Part shown: in pieces, positions 1-10,218 of the stretch | Layout: every line of letters begins with the position of its first letter | Numbering within the stretch: position 1 is the stretch's first letter | NCBI RefSeq assembly: GCF_949987535.1 | Contig: NC_080078.1 | Coordinates: 30,710,942-30,774,941 of the forward strand | Source: Balaenoptera acutorostrata | Taxonomy: Eukaryota > Chordata > Mammalia > Artiodactyla > Balaenopteridae | DNA length: 64,000 nucleotides | Reading direction: 5' to 3' | The notes under the pieces: generated by a model | The model's input: the letters and a program-made list of their open reading frames with translations, nothing else | What the model was told of the DNA's origin: nothing | Database searches by the model: none | Position numbers and translations under genes: made by a program

Positions 1-648
1 AGTTTCTGGACTGTCGAGGTCTCTCACCTCTTGCCTCCATCAGCAGCTTGGGAATGTCACTGTCATGTGGTTTCTCCACAAGCAAGTGGACACCAGCGAT
101 GGGGAACTCTTTATCTCAAGTGTGGCTATGAACTGTGGATTCTGTGATTCAGGCTAGTGCTTAGAAACCCCTGGAATCACCTCCCCAGCTCCTCTCCTTC
201 ACCTCTAGACAGAAACCCAAAGGTGAGTGGACTTCCAGAGTCAGAACAGTAATATGAATAACACTCACTCGGAAATAGCGCTACCAATTTACACTCTGTC
301 TGGGAGCCTTCATTCTCCCACTGGCTCAGCACAACCAAGGGGTGTGTGTGTGTGAGCTGGTCTCAGCAGGAGCTGCAGATGACAAGGAATCACCATCCCC
401 TGATGTGGGCTGACATGATGTCCTCCTCCTGAGGATCTTATAAAATGTTGTTGAATGAATGGAAGAGTGATATGCTTTTCTGCTCCCACCTCATCCCTGA
501 CTTCCTCGTTTCTGTGTCTCTGTTGCGTCTCTTATTATCCCAAAAGAGGGAATCTCAGGGTTCCAAGAGTTGAGTACTTCTCTCCCTCTTACAGACCTTC
601 CTATATTGCCATCTCATGGTCTTTGCCATATCAGTGTATTATCTACCT
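1..648. other. Non-repetitive sequence, no gene recognised
   Basis: I recognise no repeat family, exon or RNA gene here. There is a short GT run near 341-354. Open frames near 455-776 are short, lack any family resemblance, and the second one runs into the hAT fossil that follows. Confidence 0.5.
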
Positions 649-853
649 CAGGGGTCTACAAACTATATAACCCATCCCCTGATTTTGTAAATAAAGTTTT
701 ACTGGAACATAACTGCACCCGTTCATGTACAGACTGTCTGTGGCTGCCTTCTTGCTACATCAGCAGAATTGAGTAGTTGTCACAGAGACTGTAGGACCCC
801 AAAGCCTAAAATACTTAGCATTTGGCCCTTTACAGAAAAGTGTGCTGACCCCA
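649..853. mobile_element. hAT-type (Charlie-like) non-autonomous DNA transposon fossil
   Basis: The element begins CAGGGGTC and ends with its complement GACCCC, forming degenerate terminal inverted repeats. The interior matches a common placental MITE: 'gtaaataaagttttactgg', the 'gagtagttg' segment, and 'tggccctttacagaaaa'. It is too short to encode transposase. The exact subfamily is not certain from memory. Confidence 0.75.
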
Positions 854-897
854 ACCTACATTTATTATTCAACCAAATATTTTAAATTAACTCAATT

Positions 898-1120
898 TTA
901 AAATTATGATGATGAAAATGATCAAACATACAAGGATAGAGTGAAAATATAATGAACCCTCATGGACCCTTAATTTAGCTTCAACTCACAGTCAGTCTTG
1001 TTTTCTTAATACTCTCCTCCTTTATACCCACCCCCTTGATTATTTTAAAATGCATTGCAGGGATTGTATCATTTTATGATAAAATTTCAGTAAGTATCTT
1101 AAAAGAGAAAGACTCCATTT
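898..1120 (-). mobile_element. Old L1 (L1M-type) 3'-end fragment
   Basis: The text 'atataatgaaccctcatgg', then 'cttaatttagcttcaactca' and 'tttcagtaagtatctt', matches an ancient L1 3' region. A second, better preserved copy of the same family lies at about 24656-24905. The orientation is inferred from that copy, whose T-rich end is at low coordinates. Highly diverged and non-coding. Confidence 0.5.
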
Positions 1121-2394
1121 ATTGAACATAAACATAATTTTGCTATTACATTTAAAAAAGTAATAATTCTTTCATATCATCAATTGCCCATAAATTGACT
1201 CAATGTTTTTAAACATAAATACCTACTTAAGTTTCATTCCGGGCAACAATTTGTTTGAAATTATGGTTTGGAAATGCTATTTATATTTTTTCTCATACAT
1301 ATTAGAATAACTACTGAATTATTAAAAGCTTTGAAGGAAAATGTGTCCATGTACCCTTGCCTTGGAACACACCGTGTTAAGGAGGCCCTCGGCAGAAAGT
1401 TCTGACGACTTGCTTTTCTGTTCGTGTGAAGGGTCTTGGCGTGTCCTCGTGTTACCATTTCGGCAGAGCCAGTCAGAGCCTGGAGCGAACACTGGGAACT
1501 CGCAAACCAACCATGAAATCTGAAGGAACAGCCACTTTATAGTCACCTTCACCAGCTCAACACAATTTATAATACAATTAAGACTGACAGATATAATTGA
1601 ATAAACAGAAAATAGAATTAAGGTAATCTATCCTAAGTGTACCAAATTCCTATAATGAGTTGCTTTCAGCAGTTGTGGAAACATATAATTACCAAACAAA
1701 TTACATGTTATTTTTATCCAAGAAGCTAATTAAGTGTTCTGTGTAAATGATGATGTGGTGGCACAAGGATCTTGATGTATTAAGTACCTAATTGGAAAAG
1801 GGACGGGACCTGAGAATTTTACATGGGAATACAGTTGAGTGAGATCATAGCAAGGGTGCCTGATTCTGAGGCAGGGGTTGTGCGAAGTAGGGAGGGATCT
1901 GGAGAGGTTTGGACGCCTACGGTTTGTTGAACTGATTGAATATGAGCCTGGGTGGCTGAAGTAAGTCAGGGCTCTTGCCTTGATGGAACCCTGGATCCTT
2001 GTTATTTGTTTGTTTTAAAAACTTACTCCCTTTTCTGAACTTGAGCAGTGGAGCTCCATTTGTTCCAGCTTGACTCTGACCCTGGGCTCTGCCTTCTTTG
2101 TAGCACTTTGCTGTCGTTTCCTTGAGACTCAGTAGATCTTGCAGTAGCTCCTTGCGGGGCTTGTGCCCTTTTGCTCTCTGGAATGTGAGGAAATGGGCAT
2201 TTTGGGTTGTACACTTCTTCTTTCCCATATCTCAGAATAAGTAGCCTGGAAGAATTTTGCAGTGGAGCTTGGAGCTGGAGCCAGGTCCCCTGAACGCATC
2301 CCTGTTGAGTGTTACAGGAGAGGAGGACGCATCTAGGTGGAGGCGGGGAGGAGCGGGTGGAAAGCCCTCTGAACCAGAGTCGTAAGACTAGATT
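1121..2394. other. Repeat-poor sequence, no gene recognised
   Basis: AT-rich from 1121 to about 1760, then more balanced. The minus-strand frames that overlap here and continue to 2556 have no recognisable domain, overlap one another in different frames, and lack credible splice or promoter context. No RNA gene is seen. Confidence 0.45.
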
Positions 2395-2560
2395 TATTGT
2401 CCCTGTCCTGCCGTTGGTGAGCTGTGTGGCCTTCTGCAAGGCATCGCTCCCCTCTGAGCCCTGGTATCTCATCTGTAAAGTGTGGAAAATAGCCCGTGGC
2501 CTGCTTAACCTCACAGAGGTGCTTTGAAGATGACACACTGTAATGCAAATGAACATTATA
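2395..2560 (+). mobile_element. MIR SINE fragment
   Basis: The central MIR pattern is visible: 'gagctgtgtggccttctgcaa', then 'ctcatctgtaaagtgtgg' and the following 'aacctcacagaggtgctttg'. It is an ancient tRNA-derived SINE, diverged and truncated at both ends. Confidence 0.65.
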
Positions 2561-3384
2561 TGTAAAGTCTAAATCTCAGCACAAAAAGAATCTGGTTTTG
2601 CGGCTACCAAGTCAGACAAGGTGAGTGATGTAACTGAAAATACCAGGAGTAGTCTTCGAGCCTGGCTAAATCCAGGAGTCATTGGTCTCTCCCATATCTC
2701 AGCTTGGGTTTTCTCTGTATTAGCTTCATTTTCAGGGGACATCCCCTCATCCCAATTCCCAGTGGGGCAAGATGGCCACCAGAAGCTCTTGTCCTTCATT
2801 CTGACAGTTAAATGACCCAGAGAAACTAGAGTGAGTGCAGAGTTTCCTTCCTGGTAGCTCCACCAAAAGACCCAGGGCTAATCCTGTCTGGACTCCTCTG
2901 GATCATGTGCCCATAACTGAGCCAATCACTGTGGCCGAGGGACGGAGTATACTGATTGGCTGTGGATGTCTGATTACAGGTCAGAGTTCCAGTTCTGCCA
3001 GGCCTTTTGAAATATTCAACGGCAGCCACAGATCCCTATTTCTCATCTGCTGGACCCCAGGAAGTTACAAATGGTTGCCTGCAGATGTGTTTGTTTTGCT
3101 CTTGCAGGAGCCTTAAAAAACATGAAGGTAGTTCACTGAAAAGTCTGAATCTAGAGTTCCTGCTAAAAAATCAAAAGCTCTAGAAACATGCAGCCTGAAT
3201 TCCCTCATGGCAACATCTCATTTGAGCAGAAAAGTAGCTGCCTCCTTTCGCTGAGGTGGGCCATTCCAAGTTTACTACAGTCCCCACTACATCCTATTGT
3301 TACCTGGATGGTTTAGATCATTCATATCACCCATCTTGGTTCTGGGGCATTTGAATTTGCTATACCTGACACAGACCAAATCAG
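2561..3384. other. Mostly unassigned; possible old LTR trace near 2860-2990
   Basis: The stretch with 'gagccaatcactgtggccg' followed by 'ctgattggctgtgg' resembles a motif found in old LTR elements, but the match is too short to assign. The open frame at 2835-3116 overlaps this and has no family resemblance. Nothing else is recognised. Confidence 0.35.
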
Positions 3385-3580
3385 TGTTTTCTAAATCTCC
3401 CTCATGTTAAAAATAACCAGGGATTGCTTTTTAAACATACAACTTCTGGGGTATCCCTCTGACCTTCCATAACCACCACTCATTTTGACTCAGTGGGTTT
3501 GTTCAAGCCTGGATATTTGCCTTTTTAACAAGGTACTCCCAGGTAATTCTCATAAAGGCAGTCTGGAAACACTGGACTAA
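3385..3580 (+). mobile_element. MER5-type hAT-Charlie fossil
   Basis: The series 'ctccctcatgttaaaaata', 'ccagggattgctttttaa' and 'tactcccaggtaattctc' follows the MER5A plan in sense orientation. Diverged, no coding capacity. It forms an opposed pair with the copy immediately downstream. Confidence 0.5.
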
Positions 3581-3591
3581 TGTCTAAGCCT

Positions 3592-3712
3592 TGGTATTCA
3601 AAGTGTGGCCATTGGATCAGCAGGGTCTGTATTTCCTGGGGTATCTTGTTTAAATGGAAAATGTCAGTCCTGCCCCAGACAGACAATCAGAATCTGTACT
3701 TGAATAATATAT
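3592..3712 (-). mobile_element. MER5A-type hAT-Charlie fossil
   Basis: 'attcaaagtgtggccattgg' followed by 'atcagcagggtctgtatttc' and 'cagaatctgtacttgaata' is the reverse complement of MER5A. It is truncated at its distal end. Confidence 0.6.
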
Positions 3713-4314
3713 CAGATTGGCTTTTGATTTGACCTCTCTTCTGTTTTCCTTTCAGTAAGTTTTCTCACCTACCCTCCTTTCCCCAGGCCTTTTCAGAAGA
3801 GCCAGTGTCCCCTGCCTCTCCCCACCTGGGAGAGCATTATGGAGACCTGTCCCATCCCTGGGGGATGCTCACCCCGACCTCCCATCACTGATAGATAACA
3901 TGGAAAGATGCTCTGCGAATCTAAAGAGAAGTCTAAGCAGCTGGAGATCTTGCCTCTTGAGAGCAGGCAACCTTGACCCCCAGGTCCACTGGCCTCTGCA
4001 GATTCCAGGCCCCCAGGCCTGTCTCATGATCTCAGTTTTGACTCAGGCCGATCTGTGTTTTCTCCATCAAGTGTTAGAGGTATTTCACACACAACTGGGC
4101 TTAGACAATTTAGCCAAGCCTGTTCTATTTTCTTTCAGTTTTCTTAATTTTGAGGCTTTTTGTTTCCCCAGTGGAGAACTTCCATATGAAGAATTCTGAA
4201 ATCCAGGCACTGCCAAGACTTAGCTGATGATGTTCTTTTCTCAGCATTCATTCATTCAGCAAACTGTCCTTAAGCACATCTATATTCAAAGCATTCTGAT
4301 AATGATGGCATATT
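3713..4314. other. Unassigned sequence
   Basis: No repeat or gene is recognised. The open frame at 3900-4199 (99 codons) has no known family and ends without splice or polyadenylation context. The stretch 'ttctcagcattcattcattc' near 4240 may be the edge of an old LINE fragment. Confidence 0.4.
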
Positions 4315-4560
4315 AAATATAAAAATAGTTGGCATGTACTGAAAATTCATTATGTGCCGGGCATTGTGCCAAGTGCTTTAAATATCTCATTTAATCCTCA
4401 CGCTAACTCTGTGATGCTTTGGGTATTCTTAGCCCCATTTGGCAGATGAGAAAACTGAGGCTCATTGAAGTGAAACAAAGTACCCAAACAGCTGGTAAGT
4501 GATTGGACCTGGATTCAAACCCAGCTCTCTCTGACTTCTGAATCTGCATTATTAACCATG
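4315..4560 (-). mobile_element. MIR SINE, near full length
   Basis: 'cattatgtgccgggcattgt', 'catttaatcctcacgctaac', 'ccatttggcagatgagaaa' and 'ctgaatctgcattattaacc' are the MIR core and tRNA-derived head read on the reverse strand. Confidence 0.85.
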
Positions 4561-4619
4561 ATAAGTCTAACTAACATGAGTTAGACTTGATGAAAGGAAG
4601 GCACTGTTCATGAAACGTT

Positions 4620-4775
4620 ATCTACAGAGTTTTTAATTTTTATTACTGCCATGAGGAAGGGGCTGTGTCCACTTTGGTAATGACAAACCTGAGGTCTTGG
4701 AGTAGATTGGTCAAGCATTGACAGAGACCAGATTTGGGCTCTGGCTTGTTGCTCTTAATCCAAGGCTCTTCCCAC
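4620..4775 (-). mobile_element. Diverged MIR-like fragment
   Basis: A weak MIR layout is present ('gaggtcttggagtagattgg', 'ccagatttgggctctgg', 'tgctcttaatccaaggctct'), but several core positions are lost. Confidence 0.4.
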
Positions 4776-4934
4776 CACCTCAGGCTGTACAAGCCACAGT
4801 CTCAAGGAGCTGGCCCCTCAGAGAGGGGCGAAGTCCTGTCTAGTACCTGGGAGTTTGTGACAAGTATTATGTGGCTCTGACAGGCAGATCCCAGGCTCTG
4901 AGGATGAAACAAATGACTTTTGGTTGAGCTGTGA

Positions 4935-5075
4935 TGATAATACAAGTTCGCATTGATTCAGCAAGTACTTTGTGCTAAGCACAATACTCTCTCATTTAAT
5001 CCTTTCAACAACCATGTGATTATCCCCATTTCATAGAGGAGGAAACTAGAGTGTATGTAGTGTCTCACACAGAAT
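4935..5075 (-). mobile_element. MIR SINE fragment
   Basis: 'gcaagtactttgtgctaagc', 'ctcatttaatcctttcaac' and 'tatccccatttcatagagg' match the MIR core on the minus strand. The tRNA-like head is missing. Confidence 0.75.
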
Positions 5076-5139
5076 AGACAAAAGGCTCTTCCATAGGTCT
5101 TTTCTAGATAATACCCTCTATCCCTGGCTTCTGCTTACC

Positions 5140-5296
5140 AGAGGCTGGGGGGTGGGGTGGAGAAAAAGGAGAGATATTGATCTTTCAGTTATAAGATGAA
5201 TAATTCTTGAGATCTAATGTACAGCATGGTGACTGTAGTTAGCGTATTATATACTTGAAATTTGGTAAGAGAGTAACATCTCAAGTGTTCTCAACC

Positions 5297-5328
<32 letters not shown>

Positions 5329-5452
5329 AAATAGTAACTATGTGAGGTGACGGATAGATTTATTTGATTGAGGTAATCATTTCACAGTGTATACATTTAC
5401 CAAAATATCACATTGTGTACCTTAAATGTGTATAACTTTTATTTGTCAAAAA
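5140..5452 (+). mobile_element. L1 3'-UTR fragment (older)
   Basis: 'agaggctggggggtggggtg', then 'acagcatggtgactgtagtt' and 'aaaatatcacattgtgtacc', match the L1 3' untranslated region in sense orientation, ending before the next element. A CA-repeat has expanded inside it at 5296-5331. Confidence 0.75.
5296..5331. repeat. (CA)n microsatellite
   Basis: About 16 CA units, with an interruption (AAACACAC) near the 3' end, lying inside the older L1 3' UTR. A likely length-polymorphic marker. Confidence 0.9.
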
Positions 5453-5454
5453 TA

Positions 5455-5755
5455 GACGTCAACGGATGTAGAAAACGAACTTAGGGTTACCAGGGGATAA
5501 GTGGGGGAGGGATAAATTAGGAGATTGGGGTTGACATATACACACTACTATATATAAAATAGATAACTAATAAGAACCTGCTTTATAGCACAGGGAACTC
5601 TACTCAATGCTCTGTAATGGCCTATATGGGAAAAAGAATCTAAAAAAAAAAGAGAGTGGATATATGTATATGTATAACTGATTTACTTTGCTATACACCT
5701 GAAACTAGCACAACATTGTAAATCAACTATACTCCAGTAAAAATTTTTTTTAAAA
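5455..5755 (+). mobile_element. Artiodactyl-lineage L1 3' end
   Basis: 'ggttaccaggggataagtgg', 'cacactactatatataaaat', 'tagcacagggaactctactc' and 'caacattgtaaatcaactat' are characteristic of L1 3' ends found in ruminants, pigs and whales. It ends in an AT-rich tail. This is one of the lineage markers in the window. Confidence 0.8.
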
Positions 5756-5789
5756 TTGAGAAAAATAATGGACATCAAAAAAAGAAAAG

Positions 5790-6438
5790 AAATGCCCCAT
5801 TTTCCCTTCTTCCCAGCCCCAGACAACCACTCCTCTACTCTTTGATTCTATGAGTTTTTGACTATTTTAGATTTCTCATAAAAGCGGAATCATGTAGTAC
5901 TTGTCCTTCTGTGACTGGCTTATTTCACTTAATATTACATCCTCAAGGTTCATTCATGTTGTCACATACAGCAGAATTTCCTTTTTAAAGGCTGAATAGT
6001 ATCCTGTTGCATGTATATACCAGTTTCTTTATTTATTCATCTGTAGATAGACATTTAGGTTGTTTTCACATTCGGCTATTGTGAATAGTGCTTCAGAGAA
6101 CATAGGAGTGCTAATATCTCTTTGAGATCCTAATTTCCATTCTTTGGGTAAATACCCAGAAATGGGATTGCTAGATCATATGGTAGTTTTATTTTTAATT
6201 CTTAAAGAAACCCCTCCATTCTGTTCCATAGTGGCTGCACCATTCTGCATTCCCACGAACGGTGTGCAAGTGTTCCGATGTCTTCATATCCTCACCAACA
6301 CAAAAGTGTTTTAGATAATCACCATCTTGGCAAATGTGAGGTAATGTCTCACTGTGGCTTTGATTTGCATCTCCCTGATGATTAGTGACATTGAGCATTT
6401 TTCACATATCTGTCGGCAATTTGTATGTTTTCTTTTCA
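5790..6438 (-). mobile_element. L1 ORF2-end/3'-UTR fragment
   Basis: The minus-strand L1 track includes 'gtgactggcttatttcactt', 'tttattcatctgtagataga', 'aatacccagaaatgggattg' and 'cctgatgattagtgacattg'. The reading frame is broken throughout. It is oriented opposite to the two L1 ends immediately upstream, so it is a separate insertion. Confidence 0.85.
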
Positions 6439-6444
6439 GATAGA

Positions 6445-6560
6445 CCTGATTTTATTCTAGCTCCATCATTTCTGCAAGTTACTTTATCCTCTTTGAGCCT
6501 CAATTTTTTTCTAAAATGGGACTAATACAACCTACTTACTAGGTTGTGTAGCATGCGCTG
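6445..6560 (+). mobile_element. MIR-like fragment
   Basis: 'ctccatcatttctgcaagtt' followed by 'gagcctcaatttttttctaa' and 'taatacaacctacttactag' follow the MIR core in sense orientation, with heavy divergence. Confidence 0.5.
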
Positions 6561-6965
6561 CTGGTGCTTGCTTTCCCATATCCCCGCAGTCCTCATGTCT
6601 GTATATCAAAGGCTGTTGACTATGAACACACGTGACTATCTGTGAGGTCTTTTCTGACTCTGGAAGTAGTTTTGGCCCACCTGCAGGGTGAGTGAAGGTG
6701 CTGGAAGCAGCCAGTGATAGATGGGGAGTTGTGGATAACTACTACAGTCCCTTGCCTCTTAGGTGCAACAACTATAATGTAAATATTTTATGCTAGGTTC
6801 CCGATGTCCCCAGGGATAATAAGGTTCAGTCGCCCACAGTTGTAGCTTGCTTAAAAATGCACCATTTACTTTTTCCTTTTCCTTCCCTGTCTCATTTCTC
6901 TTTTTCCCTACCAGTGTTTCCTGCGATCATTTCTCAGATAGGTGACTGGAAATTCAAATCTTTGT
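6561..6965. other. Unassigned sequence
   Basis: No repeat, exon or RNA gene is recognised in this roughly 400-bp stretch. Confidence 0.4.
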
Positions 6966-6969
6966 CTCA

Positions 6970-7092
6970 GTGTCTCCTGCTGGGACAACTCAAAGTATGA
7001 CAGGTTATCATCATGTTCAAATTAAATACTGTATGTAAAGTGTTTAGTGCAGTCACCTGGCACGAGGTAAGTCCCAGTAAAGGGTAGCTGCT
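6970..7092 (+). mobile_element. MIR 3'-end fragment feeding into a microsatellite
   Basis: 'taaagtgtttagtgcagtc' then 'acctggcacgaggtaagtcc' fits the 3' part of a sense MIR (shared-core tail 'gcctggcacatagtaag'). The adjacent ATC/ACC microsatellite begins immediately after. Confidence 0.55.
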
Positions 7093-7292
7093 GTCATCAT
7101 CACCGTCATCCTCATCGTCATCCTCATCATAATCACCACCATCACCATCACCATCACCATCACCATCACCACCACCACCATCACCACCACCACCACCACC
7201 ATCACCATCACCATCACCATCACCACCACCACCACCACCACCACCATCACCATCACCATCGCCATCACCATCATCACATCATCATCAGTCAT
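7093..7292. repeat. Compound (ATC)n/(ACC)n microsatellite
   Basis: About 200 bp built from CATCAC, CACCAC and CATCGT units, with the purest tract at about 7135-7260. Minus-strand translation gives only runs of Val and Met, so the open frame here is an artefact of the repeat. The composition alternates in blocks of CATCAC and pure CAC. Confidence 0.95.
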
Positions 7293-7532
7293 CATCATTC
7301 TGAAGGTAGAATGAATTCATTCTTTCAAGACATTTACTGACAGATTAAGTTCATCCAAAATTATGAAGAAAAATGTGAAACAAAAGGTCACCTGGAATGT
7401 GTGCAGCAGAAGTATTGAAATAGTTTCTTTTTTTAAGGAGATAGTTTATTAATCAGTGTTTTTAACCTTCAGTCCTTGTCTAACAGCATGGATAGGATAA
7501 CAGGTCTACAGTTGGCTATGGTTAGTCAAGTG
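7293..7532. other. Unassigned spacer
   Basis: A short unique stretch between the microsatellite and the SINE target site. No gene is seen. Confidence 0.4.
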
Positions 7533-7545
7533 CCTCTTGCATCTT

Positions 7546-7850
7546 TTTTTTTTTTTTTTTTTTTAAATGTATTTATTTATTTATTTTTGGCTATGTTGGG
7601 TCTTCGTTTGTGTGCCAGGGCTCCCCCTAGTTGCGGCGAGCGGGGGCCACTCTTCATCGCGGTGCGCAGACCTCTCACTGTCGCGGCCTCTCCCGTTGCG
7701 GAGCACAGGCTCCAGACGCGCAGGCTCAGCAATTGTGGCTCACGGGCCCAGTTGCTCTGCGGCATGTGGGATCCTCCCAGACCAGGGCTCGAACCCGTGT
7801 CTCCTGCATTGGCAGGCAGATTCTCAACCACTGCGCCACCAGGGAAGCCC
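7546..7850 (-). mobile_element. CHR-type tRNA-derived SINE
   Basis: Full-length cetartiodactyl CHR SINE on the minus strand: poly-T and an ATTT tail at 7546-7587, CpG-rich body, and the tRNA-derived head ending 'ccaccagggaagccc'. It is flanked by a perfect 13-bp target-site duplication, 'cctcttgcatctt' (7533-7545 and 7851-7863), which fixes the boundaries. Overlapping open frames here are SINE translations, not genes. Confidence 0.97.
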
Positions 7851-7863
7851 CCTCTTGCATCTT

Positions 7864-8374
7864 AATTTGGTTATTCTGAGTTATCCATTTTGCTTTTCTT
7901 GGAAGAAGAACTGGTTTCGTTAGAATCTAGTTGCAAGTGAACCTCACCTTTGAAGTTTTTTATTGATATGTGAGCTTGGTTTCCTAGTTGTGCGCTAGAG
8001 AGAGAATTATTCTTGGATTCTTATTGTTTTAGCCTTCATCTTTTGGAGAGGCGGGATTATAGGGTCTGTGCTGTGGATTATTAGGCTCCAGTGTTTACAG
8101 TATTGGCTTCCCAAAGTGTTGATGATGGACTCACTGAAGGGAAGGACAACAGAGAGCCTGCAGAATCAGTGGGGTTGGGTGGTGGAGCAGGAGGGGAAGG
8201 GGAGAGAGACGAAAAGTAATGATGAAAGGATAAGCCCATTTACTTATAAACTTACTCATTTGACTTATGTGTTCTTACTCTGGACCTGGGACATGGGACC
8301 TGGGGGAGGGGATATAGAAATGCATGAGAGGCTGTCTTGAGTGTTAGGAATGTAGCATGATAATGTATCGCACC
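7864..8374. other. Unassigned sequence
   Basis: No repeat or gene is recognised. The open frame at 8068-8340 has no family resemblance and no splice-site context that I can support. Confidence 0.4.
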
Positions 8375-8761
8375 TGTGTTGGTCAGTCTTATTCGTCAAT
8401 TTAGTTAGGCTACATTTGCCAGTTATTCAGTCAAACACTAATCCAGGTGTGGTTGTGAAGTTGTTTTGTAGCTGTGACTAAAGTCTGTAATCAGCTGGCT
8501 TTAAGGGAGATTATTTTAGGTAGTCTGAGTGGGCTTGTCAATCGGTTGAAGGCGTTAAGAGTGCAGCTTAAGAGGCTTCCCTAAAGAAGAAATTCCACCT
8601 GAGGCTAGAAGCTTTGGCTCATGCCCAAGAATTCCAGCCTGTCCTACAGATATCAGACGTGTCTAGCTATTCCCCACAGTTATGTAAGCAAATTCCTTGT
8701 AATAAGTTTCTTAATATATATCTCCTACTGATCTGTTTCTCTGATTGAACCCTGACTTACA
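8375..8761 (+). mobile_element. ERVL-like 5' LTR
   Basis: It begins 'tgtgttggtcagtcttattc' and ends 'tgattgaaccctgacttaca', giving TG...CA termini. An AATAAG polyadenylation-like signal lies near 8700. A primer-binding site follows 7 bp after the end, as expected for a 5' LTR. The sequence is unrelated to the LTR at 10219-10671, which bounds the same internal region. Confidence 0.75.
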
Positions 8762-8768
8762 CGGATTT

Positions 8769-8786
8769 TGGTGCCAGGAGTGGGGT
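8769..8786 (+). promoter_or_regulatory. Retroviral-type primer-binding site (tRNA-Leu)
   Basis: The 18 bases 'tggtgccaggagtggggt' are nearly complementary to the 3' end of mammalian tRNA-Leu including CCA, the primer that gives ERV-L its name. Its position just inside the 5' LTR is canonical. Confidence 0.75.
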
Positions 8787-10218
8787 GCTGCTGCAACAAA
8801 TACCTACAAGAGTGGAAGTGGCCTTGGAATTGGGCAGTGGGCAGAGGCTGGGAGAATTTTAAGACACATCATAGAAAAAGGCTCGATTTTCTTGAACACA
8901 TTGTTAGTAGAGATATGAATGCTAACACCTCTGCCACTGAGGACTCTGAGGAAGTGAGAAGTGTCGTAGAGAAAACATATGTCATCGTAGGGAACGCCTG
9001 AATCATTATCAACAGACTGTTGGTAGAAATATAAATGTTAAAGGTACTACCAGTGAGGGATAGCTAAGACGGAAATGAGGGATATGTTATTAGGAGCTGG
9101 AGAAAGGGAATCCTTAGGATAACGTGGCAGGAAGTTTAGCTGAATTGTGTTCTACAGGTGTGTGGAAACCTGAAGTTGTAAGCGGTGAGCTTGGATAGTT
9201 AGCTGAGGAAATTTTCAAGCAAAGTGTGGAAGGTACAGCTTGGTTTCTTCTTTCTACCTTTAGTAAAATGCTAGAGGAAAGAGATAGATTGAGGGAAGGA
9301 CTGTTAAGCAAAAAGGATGACTTGGGAAATTCCCAGCCTATCCAAATTGTAAAAGATACTAAAAGTAGGAGACACAGTCAGGAAAGCTGCTCTGGAGAGA
9401 AAGCCAAGGATGTGACTGGATAACCTTTTATTAGTGCCTGGAAATGATCAGAATGTCACAGTATTTGATCATACTGTGGGATCTTTAAACAGATTAGGTG
9501 TGTGACTCTCAGCCATCTAAACAGAAGCCAGGGATAGAGTGGATTATTTAGAAAAGGTCTGTGGAAGAGCCTCTTGTCTAATGGAATGAATCCCTATGAA
9601 ATACACAGGAGACCCACAAGGTTCTTGAAATTTCATACTAGTGGGAACATTGCCAGTTTGGTCTGAAGGAAACAGAGAGAGGATGAAATGAAAGAAGACC
9701 ACACTCCCAAAATTCTACAGGCAAGAAACATACTGCTAAACTACTAGGCTGCAAACACATGCTACCTCGCGGGGGAAAAAGGAAGGATTACTCTGAAGGC
9801 AGTCATGAAACACAGAGGATTATCTCCACACTTGAAACCGAATGTTTGTTTGCCTAGCTGGATTTCAGAATTACTTGGGTGTGGTAACTAGGTTTTTTCT
9901 TTCCATTGTTTGTTTCCCTTTTAGATCAGGAATGGCTATAACTGGTATCCTATGCCTCTCCCACAACTGTAATTTGAGAGCAGATAATTTGTTTTCTAGT
10001 TTTACAGGGCCACAGATGGAGAGAAATTTTGCCCCAGGATGGATTATACCTGATTTAGATGATTGAGATGATAAGATTTGGGATTTCTGAGCTGATGAGG
10101 TTTAGATGAAAGGTTTGGATTTTGAGTTGTTGCTGTAACAGGTTGAAACTGTGGGAGATAGGGTGACGGTACTTTGCCCGTGGGACAGATGTGAATCTTT
10201 GGGGGCCAGAGAGTGGAT
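8787..10218 (+). mobile_element. ERVL/MaLR-like internal region, decayed
   Basis: The sequence after the primer site ('gcaacaaatacctacaagag', 'ggaattgggcagtgggcaga') and the later 'cagaattacttgggtgtggt' to 'agggccacagatggagag' match the non-autonomous MaLR/ERVL internal region. A purine-rich 'gggggccagagagtgga' at about 10201-10217 sits where a polypurine tract belongs. Stops interrupt all frames; no pol or env remnant is seen. Confidence 0.65.
9226..9423 (+). pseudogene. Possible gag-like remnant in the MaLR/ERVL internal region
   Basis: A 65-codon open stretch, rich in charged residues, inside the element's internal region at the position where the family carries a gag-like frame. It continues the alignable internal sequence upstream ('ctgaggaaattttcaagcaa') and is closed by a stop at 9421-9423. 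It has no independent start context and is too short to be functional. Confidence 0.4.

Noticed and set aside
2023..2556. 177-codon minus-strand frame
   Set aside because: It overlaps a MIR at one end and other frames throughout, with no domain, so I treat it as chance.
7093..7292. Regularly repeated units that might suggest a CRISPR array
   Set aside because: The repeats are contiguous trinucleotides without spacers, in a mammalian genome.
7053..7298. 81-codon minus-strand frame rich in Val and Met
   Set aside because: It is the translation of the ATC/ACC microsatellite; the complementary strand would give His/Thr/Ser repeats. No gene signals.
7476..7923. Overlapping frames of up to 129 codons in the SINE at 7546-7850
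   Set aside because: Near-identical translations recur in the SINEs at 61943 and 62386. They reflect the CpG-rich SINE body, not a protein family.
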